64,000 nt of DNA, taken from NCBI GenBank assembly GCA_024114885.1, contig CP099433.1, positions 372,001 to 436,000 of the forward strand, read 5' to 3'. A program made the position numbers and the translations under genes. Below are positions 45,130 to 55,109 of this stretch, in pieces. The notes under the pieces were generated by a model. That model was not told the DNA's origin. It did not search any database and saw only the letters and a list, made by a program, of their open reading frames with translations. Numbering within the stretch: the stretch's first letter is position 1; every line of letters starts with the position of its first letter. This DNA is from Septoria linicola. Taxonomy: Eukaryota > Ascomycota > Dothideomycetes > Mycosphaerellales > Mycosphaerellaceae.

Positions 45130-46508
45130 TTATGTCCGTCCAACTACAAGAACAGATCGCGAAGGCCGCTTACAATAAGAGTGCACTCGCAGAATCTCCA
45201 ACCCTGCTCTCTGAACAAGCTCCTTCCATTCGTCTATACTCCGTTCAGCACCTCCGATCATCATCATCGAGATATCCGCTCCGGCGTCTTGCCAAGTGCA
45301 ACCTATGTCTGGAAGCACTTGGTCATCAATCAAAATCCTCGAATGCTGTGTGTCCATCGCACCGACTAAATTCTGCAAGATCTCGATACATTTGTCGTCG
45401 GACCAGTCATGCAACACCTCACGCAAGTAGTAGAACTTTGCCCCTGCTCACGAGTTAGCGAAGGTCCATGATGAATGGATGAGAGAGCAGAATACGCTGT
45501 ATGTGCTGCGGCTCGAAGAAGTTCTGCGGTATGAACTCAACACCCTCGATAGGGCTGAGCTTCTGTAGCACCGACTGCTGGTCTTGGAGTACCACTCTTC
45601 CTTGCAGGTATGGAAAGCTTTTCTTGAAGCGTTCGCATTGCTGTCCGTTAAACATGCCGCCTCCGAGATCCACGAACAGGACTTTGTCTGGATCTGGATG
45701 CGAATCCCAGTCGTGCAATTCTTGATCGATAGGAAATGCTTTAGTCCATTCACGAGATGACCCTGCAGACATGACCTTTTGAATGAGTGCAATTTTGTCA
45801 CTCATCTTGTCCTCTTTGGCGATATGTGCAAAGAAGGTGTCCTTAGTCGCTAGAGCCTTTTGTATAGGCGATGCGGTCGAGGTGGGCGTTTGATACTTGG
45901 TCCCTACGAGATACCCTGGCAGATCTTGGAGTGTGGGAGCATTGAAGCTGGTGCTGTGTTAGTAATACTAGCTTTCGAGATCACCGTTATCACGTACAGC
46001 GCACATATGGCCTTTTCCCATTCCGGGTCTACGTAAAATCTGGTCTTGCTGTTTGCTATAAATTCGCCCCAGTCCTCCTTGCCAGTCTGATCGACTGCAT
46101 GCGCGGCAGCGAGTTCACGCATGATCCGACCTGAGGGGAATCAGAGATCTGCGCGAAATTTCTGATGAAATGTGCGTACGTAGAAGATCTGGCGCCGCGC
46201 CTAATCTTTTGGCGAGTGATTTGGTGTTCATTGAGCCATTCGACTCTAACAGAGTCCGGAAAATACCAAGGTCGATGCCGATTCTAATGCAGGCGGATTG
46301 GACCAGATACTATGGCACAGTCAACGAGTCAAGTCGGGAGACTTGGAGATCTGGACGATAGACTGACCTGCTGTCGGAACCTAATGTGGATGTCGAATGG
46401 AGTCTGCAGACGCATCTAGAGATCGTCCAGCCGCTCGAGTAGCTCCAGCCGGCAATCCTCTCTACCATTGTCTACTAGCGCGTTCAATTGATCGAATAGA
46501 GCATCCAT
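45130..46508 (-). CDS. Class I O-methyltransferase of the cluster, with an early in-frame TAG
   Basis: Five exons on the minus strand: 46,508-46,368; 46,309-46,180; 46,130-45,998; 45,953-45,496; 45,443-45,130. The introns of 58, 49, 44 and 52 bp all keep frame, for about 390 codons, the normal COMT-like length. Motifs are a winged-helix dimerisation region (LAKRLGAAPDLLRRIMREL), linker SFNAPTLQDLPGYL, SAM site VLFVDLGGGMF, EFIPQNFFEP, catalytic FYYLREVLHDWSDDKC (His of HDW) and ILIDDQVLPDIGC. It would methylate a phenol or carboxyl of the product. Codon 31 is TAG (46,418-46,416), fitting a CAG changed at CpA. The next codon is ATG, so a form starting at 46,415 and lacking 31 N-terminal residues could still be made. 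The call is secure; whether it is functional is open. Confidence 0.82.
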
Positions 46509-46851
46509 ATTGATAGGAGAATGGACTGCGGAGAGGACTGAACTGCGCCTCTAACAGTCACTTATACATGAGCAGCATGGACCACAATTTACACTTCGCT
46601 GCCGTCGAAACAGTTGCGGACAAGCCTACTAGACATGGACTTGATCGAGCCAGCGAGCTATACAGGCAGTCCATGTGCTGGGCAGAGGAGCTCTACCTCC
46701 TAGATCCTGAAATAACATGTTCAGGGCTCAACATGAACCAGGATCTGTTTGTTTCTCCTCTGTTCGGGCGGCACAGGGTGAGCAGACTTTTATATCAGAG
46801 CTCCTTATAACTAGCAATACCACGCGTCGACCCAACAAGTAATCCGCGCAA
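46509..46851. promoter_or_regulatory. Bidirectional promoter between the OMT and the polyketide synthase
   Basis: 343 bp separate the divergent start codons (356 more if the OMT starts at 46,415 is not counted as 5' leader). A TATA-like TTTTATATC lies near 46,787, about 60 bp upstream of the synthase ATG. An 80-codon open frame inside (46,568-46,810) has no family features. Confidence 0.5.
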
Positions 46852-49800
46852 ATGGCCTCCCGTATCTTGATCTTCGGCGATGATCAGGCTGACAACGTTT
46901 CGGCCTTTCGCAAGCTTTACAGAGAGTCCAAAACCCGGCCGCAGCTCGGCAACTTTTTGCAAGCGGCTACCGACATCGTACAGCTACACTTGTCCGCCCT
47001 AGCGGTGCATCACGAGAAGCTCGACTTTGGTCAATTCAACGATCTGCTCCAACTCGCCGAGTGTATGCAAGTAGCCGACAACCCGGAAGCGACTGCTTGC
47101 GCTGTCTTGATAACCGCTGCCCAGGTGGGAGAGCTGATATGCCTTACCGAGGACGACACTTCGATTCTGAGCCGCGATCGCAATTCTCATGCATTGGGAT
47201 TCTGCATCGGCCTTCTCGCCGCATCAGTGGCAGCAGGGTCCAGGGAATCTTCAGAGGTAGTCCGCCTGGGAGCGGAGGTCGTAGGAGTTTCCTTCAGACT
47301 CGGACTGGATTTGAGGCGTAGGGCGCGACTCATCGAAGACTCTCCGAGGGGCTGGAGTGTTGTCGTCGCAGGGCCTAAAGACGACATTGCGCAGGGTTTG
47401 AAGACGTTCAATCAATATCTTCCATCCCAAAGGCAAGCTTATGCAGGAGTCGTGGTCTCGGCCTGGACCACTGTCTTCGGACCACCTTCGACCCTCACGG
47501 CGCTCGTATCATCTACTGTACTTGAGCAGTTTCCGAAGGCGCTGCATACTGGCACCACCGCCATACACGCTCCTCACTTTGCTTCTGTGGGCATTGACAG
47601 CATCGTGGGCAAATCCCCGTTGTTCGAATTGACTCCCCCCTACAGAATAATATTTTCCTGTCGCACGTGCCAGCCAATCCAGGCGACGAATGTCAAACAT
47701 CTCCTCGAGCACGCTGTTGTTGACATAGCGAGCTCACCACTATGGCCAGAGGAGGGTGTGAAGGCGCTGGCCGCCACCCTGAAAGCTCAGGAAGCCGTCT
47801 TGACCCCGGTTGGTCCAACATGCTATACACAAATGGTTCAAACACTGCTGCAGAATGAACACATTACTACACGGCTGAGTTCATCGGCCCAGCGGGGTCT
47901 TCGGGATGTCGCTTCGCGCGGAAACAGCGGACTCATAGCCATAGTTGGCATGTCTGGCAGGTTTCCGGGCTGCAACGACAGCTTGGAAGAATTCTGGGAC
48001 CTGCTCGTGAGCGGTACATCGACCCATGAAGAAGTGCCAGCAAGTCGCTTCAGTTTACGACAATCGTTCGATCCGACCCAGAGCGTCAAAAATGCAGTCT
48101 TGAATCGATTTGGCTGCTTTCTGAAGAATCCAGGCATGTTCGATCCTGGATTTTTCAAGGTCTCCCCACGCGAAGCTGTGCAAATGGATCCTTTACACCG
48201 CATGTTCCTCATGGCAACTTACGAAGCCCTCGAGCAGACTGGCTACCAAGGAGCAAGTTCCAACTCTTTACACCAGGCCCGAATCTCAACTTTCTTCAGC
48301 CAGACAACCGATGACTGGCGGATGATCAACGAGCAGCAGGGCATCGATACCCACTATGCACCTTGCAGCAACCGAGCATTTGCATCGGGACGTGTCGCAC
48401 ACCACTTTGGTTGGAGCGGGGGCGCATACAGTGTCGATACGGCTTGTTCATCCAGTGCTACATCCGTCCACCTGGCATGCAATTCACTCGCCAATCGCGA
48501 ATCTGATACTGCCGTCGTTGGAGGTGGATCTCTCTGCGTTGTTCCCGAACCGTTCTCAGGTCTTGGCAAAGGAGGCTTCTTATCATTGAGCACTGACAAT
48601 GGAAGCTGCAAGACCTTCCAGGAAGCTGCCGATGGATACTGTCGGGGCGAAGCTGTGGGGGTGGTCGTCCTCAAGCGCCTTGAGGATGCTGTGGCCGAGA
48701 ACGACAACGTTCTAGCAGTCATCTGCGGCAGTGCCCGTAATAGTAACGCAGGAGAAGCATCGATTACATTGCCGAGTGAGATGGCGCAAGAAGCTCTTTT
48801 CCTCGAGATCCTGCGCAAGTCTCACATTGATCCAAGCGAAGTTGGGTTTATCGAGATGCACGGCACTGGCACACAAGCTGGCGACAAAGTCGAAATGAAT
48901 TCCGTCCGCAAGGTTTTCGCAAAGAATCGCACAGCCGACAATCCACTGTATGTGGGAGCTGTCAAAGCCTTGGTTGGACACAGTGAAGCCGCAGCCGGAG
49001 TTGTGTCTCTCATCAAGGCTGTGCTCATGCTGCGTCATGGTAGCACGATCCCCCCGCAGCCCGGATATCCATTCACTCTGAACAGAAGCTTTGGCAGCCT
49101 GGCTACGGCCCATATCAGGATTGCCGATGGTCGTTCGTCATTTCAGGCACCGCCCAAGGGTGACGGCACGAGAAGAGTGCTGATAAACAGCTTCGATGCT
49201 GCAGGAGGCAATGTGGGCTTGTTGATTCAGGAGGCTCCAGAGCCCAAGCCAAGAGTTGCACTGCCACGGCGCTGCCACTTGGTCACTATCTCTGGCCGCA
49301 CAGCCACTGCCCTCCAGGCCAATAAAGCACGGCTTCGAAAGTTTTTGGTGGAAAATCCCAGCGTTGCCATGGGAGATCTGGCCTATACTACAACAGCTCG
49401 ACGACTCCATCATGTACAGCGGGAGGCTTTTGTGGCCTCGTCCGTAGCAGAGCTATGCGAACTGCTTGCGGAAAGGCCGTCCGACACTCGTCCATCGACT
49501 GATCCGGGCTCGCTGATCTTCGTCTTTACTGGTGAGGGTTCTCTGTATACGGGTATGGGTGCTACCCTTTATAAGACGTCACATTACTTGAGGCGGGTTC
49601 TGAACTCGCTCCAGGCTGCATCAGATGCGCAAGGTCAACAAACACGTTTCATCGATCTCATCACGGGCGATACAGACGTGGCACAAGCTTCAACGCCGAT
49701 GAGGCACATGGCACTCGTGGCGCTGGAGATTGCGCTCGCGCAATTTTGGCAATCACTTGGACTGATCCCGTCCTTGGTCATGGGTCACAGCTTGGGTGAA

Positions 49801-52800
49801 TACGCCGCCCTTTGTACTGCAGGAGTACTTTCAATGGCTGATACTCTCTATCTTGTGTACGAGCGCGCCGTCCTCATCGAGCAGAACTGCAAGTTGGATT
49901 TGTATGCTATGCTTGCTATATACCAACCTGCAAACCAGGTTCAGCAGCTCCTGGACGAGACCGAGCTCTCAAGCTGCGAGATTTCTTGCGTTAATGGACC
50001 GTCATCGACAGTTGTCTCTGGGCCGCGAGCTGATCTCAGACGTCTGGAATGTTTGTTGCGGAACAAGGACATCAAAACTGCTGCCCTTCCAGTTCGCTTC
50101 GGCTTCCATTCCGCTCAAATGGATACTGTCCGGGACGCATTCGAAAGGATCGCTTCTGGAGTGGTGTTTGCGAAGCCCCGAATGCCCATCGCATCGACTG
50201 CACTAGCCAAAATCGTGACCGATAAGGGCGTCTTCGGCAGTTCATACTTGGGGGATCAGATGCGTCGGCCTGTCAACGTTCTTAGCACTATTCAGACATG
50301 TGAAGCTGCAGGGTTCATGAAGAACGGCAGCAATCTGATCGACATCGGACCCAACCCAATTTGTGCAAGCCTGATCGCACAATCGTTGCAGAACGTGACC
50401 ATCAACTTCTGGGCATCACTACAAAAGGGGCAGGAGGACTGGAAATCAATCAATACTGTTCTTGCCAAGGCATACGTTGCAAACCTTCCGGTGGTTTGGA
50501 AAGAATTTTATAGACATGATCTCCACATGGTGCGTTTGATTGACCTGCCAAAATATGCCTTCGACTTGAAGAACTATTGGCACTCGTACCAGAAGCAAAG
50601 TACAGCCGAGATTGTTGAAGAGCCTTGCTATCCGCCTCGCACCGACGCTCATGGTCTGGAGGAGTTGCCATACACTGGACTCCAATTCCTGGAGGCGATA
50701 GACATGCGAAAACGCACGGCGACTTTCCTGTCCAAGACAGCAGACTCAATCCTGTCTCGTGCCATTCAGGGTCATCTGGTCGAGGGCCTCGCAGTTTGTC
50801 CAGCGTCTGTATTTGCAGACATGGCCGTTACCGCCGCTATCTGCCTCCTACGCAAGACCGGGACCGCAGTGAGAGCAGCCAACTTGGAGATAGTGGATAT
50901 GGATCTTATCAATCCGCTTGTGGTTCAACACGGCTCTGATCCAAGCCAGAGAGTGCGTGTCCACGCTTGGGAGCTGAAGGAGGGCCAGGATGTCGCTATT
51001 CAATTCTCATCCGAGGACCAAGGCGAAAGAAATGAGCACTGTACATGCACCATCCGTGTGTATTCATCATCTGCAACGTTGACAGGTGGGTGGGAAAAGA
51101 TCCAGAAGCTGGTCAAGGACCAAGTTAAAGCGCTCAAGCAAGGTGGCAAAAGCGGCATTGCTTACCACATGAACACGGCGGTGGTGTACAAATTGTTTGA
51201 CAACGTGGTTGAATACTCGAAGGACTATACCGCGATCAAAGAGGCTTTCGTCGCCATGGATTTCAAAGAAGCAGCAGCCATCGTTGACCTGAGCGAAACT
51301 TTTGGTTCTGGCAACTTCACGTGGAATCCTTTTGCTATTGACCCGCTCGTGCACCTGGCCGGTTTCCTGCTGAACGCCAATTTTCACAAGCCTGCTAGTG
51401 ACGTTTACATTGCTAATCATATCGGGATCTTCCATGTTGCGGAGGATCTGATGGCGATCACAGGCCATACATTCACTTGCTTCGCTACCATCAGCAAGCA
51501 GACGTCGATAACACAGACTTGGTGCAACGTGTACGTCTATGATGACCAGAGGCTGATCGCACGCTGCAATGTCCGCTTCCAGAAGATGAAACGTGACGTA
51601 CTCCGCTTGATACTTGGCAAAACTCGCAGGGAGTTGGATCCTGCTGCGGGACCCCCGGTGTCGAAGGGAAGTTCGCATACCACGATCGGTGATATTGAGA
51701 GGGAGGACAGCGACGAAGACATTGATAGCCTCGATTTCACCAACGAGAACACTTCGGCCTCTGACACTCATCCTTTCGACGTGTCTGAGATACTCTTAGG
51801 CGTCATCGCCCGCCACACAGGCATTAACGCATCGGATATCGAACTTTCTTGCAGGATCGCTGATGTCGGCATTGATTCCTTGATGGCTCTCGCGATTCTT
51901 GCGGACTTCGAAAAGAAGTCCTCCCTAAGACTGCCCGCTGCATTCTTTACCAGAATCGAGACTGTGGCTGACGCTCTCGAAGAGCTTCACTCATTCGAGA
52001 GTCACGTGAAGCCTGTGAGAACGTGTTCCACTTCAGGAGCCAACTCGATACAAGGCGCTTCTGCTCGACACGCCGCCGATGCCAATCGCCATCTACGTGA
52101 TAACGCCTCTCATACACGGAAGTACATCAGCACTTCTCTCAAGTGGCCAGATATTCCGCCAGCTAGAGCAGATAGCCCGCAGACAGTTCCACTGGAGACT
52201 ATTACAGTGGAACCAAAAACTGCAGACAATGGGTCGAGGGCCCCTGAAGACAGCTCGGCGAAAAGTAAGCTCGATTTGAACTCGGTCGTTTCTCGAACCG
52301 TGCTCATTCAAGGCAGACCAGAGAACAATGAAAGACCTCTGTTCTTGGTCACAGACGGTTCGGGAACTGTCTCCGGATACATTCACCTCCCAGCCCTGCC
52401 GGATGGTCGCAAGATCTACGCGCTTGAGTCGCCATTTGTAGAGCGCCCACAAGACTACACGTTGTCAATCCGAGAAATGGCACAAGTATTCATGAGAGCC
52501 ATTCGGAGAGAGCAGCCCAAAGGTAAGTCGAACGAAGCACATAAGGAGCAATGGATTGACAAAATGCACAGGGCCATACCTGATCGGCGGCTGGTCCGCA
52601 GGAGGCATTTACGCCTATGAGATCTGCCATCAGTTCGCACAACAAGGCGAGGTTATCAATAGTCTTGTGATCATTGATATGGCCATCACACGTCCGGTTC
52701 TGAGTGCCTGTGAAATTACTACGTCGCTCTTAGAAGAGACGGGAGTCTTTACTGGAGTGGATCGCGCAACCAATTCTCTTACTGGTCTGGCGGACATGCA

Positions 52801-53203
52801 GAAAATGCACATAGCGTCCACGGTGCGTGCAGTGGCTCAGTACAGACCTCTGCCCTTCCCAAAGGGGAAAGAGCCACTTCAAACACATTTAGTCTGGGCG
52901 GCTCAGGGCTTGGCCGACTCACTCAAAACTGAAGAGCACGACAACGGCATTTGCAACCCCGCTTCTATGAAATCGGAGATGACACTGTCGGAGTATGTAA
53001 CATGGCTCAAGGACTTGCTCCATGGAAAACGCATGCGCTTTGGTACGAATGGGTGGGAGATCCTTGTGGGAGACAAGATTCAAGTCACAACGATTGAGGG
53101 CGATCATTTCTCCATTGTCCGGCCACCACACGTTGCGCAGCTTGGCGCCATTATATTGCATGCCGTCGCTTTGAATGCGGAAATGGACGTGCGTATGGTT
53201 TGA
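46852..53203 (+). CDS. Non-reducing iterative polyketide synthase, SAT-KS-AT-PT-ACP-TE
   Basis: Two exons (46,852-52,522 and 52,572-53,203; 49-bp GTAAGT..CACAG intron) encode 2100 aa. Domains with visible active residues: SAT (about 1-340, GFCIG with Cys118); KS (about 375-800, DTACSSS with Cys532, MHGTGTQAGD with His670, GHSEAAAG with His710); AT (about 895-1200, GHSLGEY with Ser980); PT (about 1285-1580, QGHLVEGLAVCPAS with His1308 and FAIDPLVHLAGF with Asp1497); one ACP (about 1640-1720, VGIDSLM with Ser1676); a Ser/Thr-rich linker of about 100 residues; and TE (about 1825-2090, GGWSAGG with Ser1899 and GDHFS with His2069). There is no methyltransferase or reductase domain, so the product should be an unmethylated, unreduced aromatic released by TE. 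Size and order match orsellinic-acid-type synthases, but ring size cannot be read by eye. It is the core enzyme of the cluster. Confidence 0.96.
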
Positions 53204-53816
53204 GTAGAATATAATTTGTGATAGTCACTAATCGCGTTTTACAAATATTTCATACACTTGATGTTCACGCCTCGGGCATACGTTTACAGCAGGCTTGGCC
53301 GCCCACATTTGTTTTAGCGTCACAGTTGCAGAGTCCAGAGTTACTGCAACAACATTATCACATCAACTTAAACGCAGGCAGTCGCGTTCATCCTTAATCC
53401 GGCATTAGTGGCACTGGGGTAAATAGAGGACTAAGGCACAAGTGGCTAAATGCTCCGTGTATACATCAGGTTGATGACGAGGCATCGAATCAATGCTAAC
53501 ACATTCAGCTAGCTCGAGTCTTCAATTACCACGAAGGTGCAAATTCGCCACCGTGGGTGATGTTCACCCAAAAATGAAACGCTTTCTTGCGCGTAAAACC
53601 CAACGAAACAAAAAGTAACGTGGAATCATATCACGGACCGGATTCTGGAAGCAACAAACGAACAACAGCAGTTCTCGTGATAAGTGACGCGAGACATAGT
53701 AGCTACATGTCGCCACAGAAGTAGTAACAGACTTCTTCGTTGCTACTCCGCGCCCTAGGCTATTGTCCAAGCTCCGTCACATGGTTGAGCCTCAGAGTCC
53801 CGTCTTCCCGGAGCTT
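53204..53816. other. Convergent intergenic region after the synthase
   Basis: 613 bp of ordinary composition between two 3' ends. No gene, RNA or repeat is seen. Confidence 0.45.
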
Positions 53817-54416
53817 CTACAAGTCATGAACCCCATCAGGATATGGGGCATCTGCAAAGTTCTCCAGAAGACAAATGTGCGAGTAAAATCCAGCGTAGTG
53901 CACAGCGACCAGCACTCCGTCTTTTCCCAATTCCTTGACTGCCGCATCGAACAAGTGGTCTGGCAGAGGACCCTTCTCGTTGGCCAAATAGTTTGTGAAG
54001 TCCCATGTGACACTTGCAGCTTTGCTCAAGCCAGCTGGCTTCCTGCCGTTGCGTAGAGCTTCAAGCTGCTCCTCGCTCAATCCAGCTACCTTCTTTCCGG
54101 TCTCGGTAAAGGAGTATTTGGCGTATTTGGCTTGGTACCTAGCAACCACGGAAAGGATAGCAACGACACGTACGTCGGCAGGAGGCTCCGCACGGTCCTT
54201 GAGTGTGCTCTGCATGTCCTTCAGGACCTTGCCAATTTCCTTGCTTGCGATGACGATCGGGTACGGACCGATGAGGGCACCGTCGTCTTGGGCGTACCGG
54301 AAGATAGGGCCTTCTTTAGTCACGGCCAATTCTTCCACGAAGTGGTTGAGATCTTCAGCCCACGGCTTGACATCAGCTGGGAGCTTCGATAGGGTGAGTG
54401 CTGGGTAACGCGACAT
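53817..54416 (-). CDS. Carboxymuconolactone decarboxylase-like (AhpD-fold) protein
   Basis: An uninterrupted 199-codon ORF beginning MSRYPALTLSKLP. It has the all-helical pattern of fungal CMD-like proteins: an N-terminal segment with GPIFRYAQDDGALIGPYPIVIASKEIG, a helix VRVVAILSVVARYQAKYAKY in place of the core CMD helix, GLSEEQLEALRNGRKPAGLS, and a C-terminal DGVLVAVHYAGFYSHICLLENFADAPYPDG. The CxxC redox pair of true AhpD proteins is absent, so peroxidase activity is unlikely. Such proteins occur in fungal metabolite clusters, often with unproven roles in decarboxylation, isomerisation or ring closure. The gene is intact. Family confidence is good; its reaction is unknown. Confidence 0.8.
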   Translation of the reverse strand: MSRYPALTLSKLPADVKPWAEDLNHFVEELAVTKEGPIFRYAQDDGALIGPYPIVIASKEIGKVLKDMQSTLKDRAEPPADVRVVAILSVVARYQAKYAKYSFTETGKKVAGLSEEQLEALRNGRKPAGLSKAASVTWDFTNYLANEKGPLPDHLFDAAVKELGKDGVLVAVHYAGFYSHICLLENFADAPYPDGVHDL

Positions 54417-55109
54417 GTTGGAGTATGGTGAGACTTGGTATCAAAGTAAGTCAGTGTTGATGTCAAGTTTGCACAAGAATATCTTTATGGACTGCGCACT
54501 CACATATAGTCGATACACCCCGGTCACCAATCATGTCAGATGGTTTCAACATGCCGTTCGCGTTGACTGCACTTTGTGGTGCTCTACGCCGCGCAAAGCA
54601 TCTTCGAGGCAAGCGGGGGAAGGTGTGCTGGGAATGTGTCATGTCCTGCCCATTGGCCTGTCGTACCGTCTCTCCATTACATGTCAAGAGCTCCGGATCG
54701 CCGATTCGTTCTGCAAGATGATCTATCGTTATTGAAGCTACTCCATCATCAGAGAGCACAGCTTAGATAACAGTCTATCACGAAATGCTATTCGAAAGTT
54801 TCACCCCTTTTTGCACGGGAGAAGACATTCGATTTGCTCAAGATCTCTGAATTATGAGGGGGAATAGCTGGGCAGATACCCTGACAAGTCAGCAAGTCTT
54901 CGATGTAAGTGGGCGCCAGGCTACGCGAGTACACCATCGGACTGCTCGAGACTCGTTGAGGAAAAATCAAGATAGCCTGGTTGGTAGCAGCTTTCTCTAC
55001 ATGTAAGTGACGAGCTGTATCGCTGCAAATTTGACCCGGGCTAAATCAATCGATGGCACCCAAGATGCTACAGCCTTCCCGGAAGCCAGTTGTATGGAAG
55101 CAGATAATT
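54417..55109. other. Intergenic region between the CMD-like gene and the ammonia-lyase gene
   Basis: About 690 bp, holding the promoter of the CMD-like gene and the 3' region of the ammonia-lyase. Open frames of 60-106 codons on both strands look random. Confidence 0.4.

Noticed and set aside
46568..46810. 80-codon open frame between the OMT and the synthase
   Set aside because: No family features; it fills the shared promoter and probably overlaps the OMT leader and the synthase TATA region.
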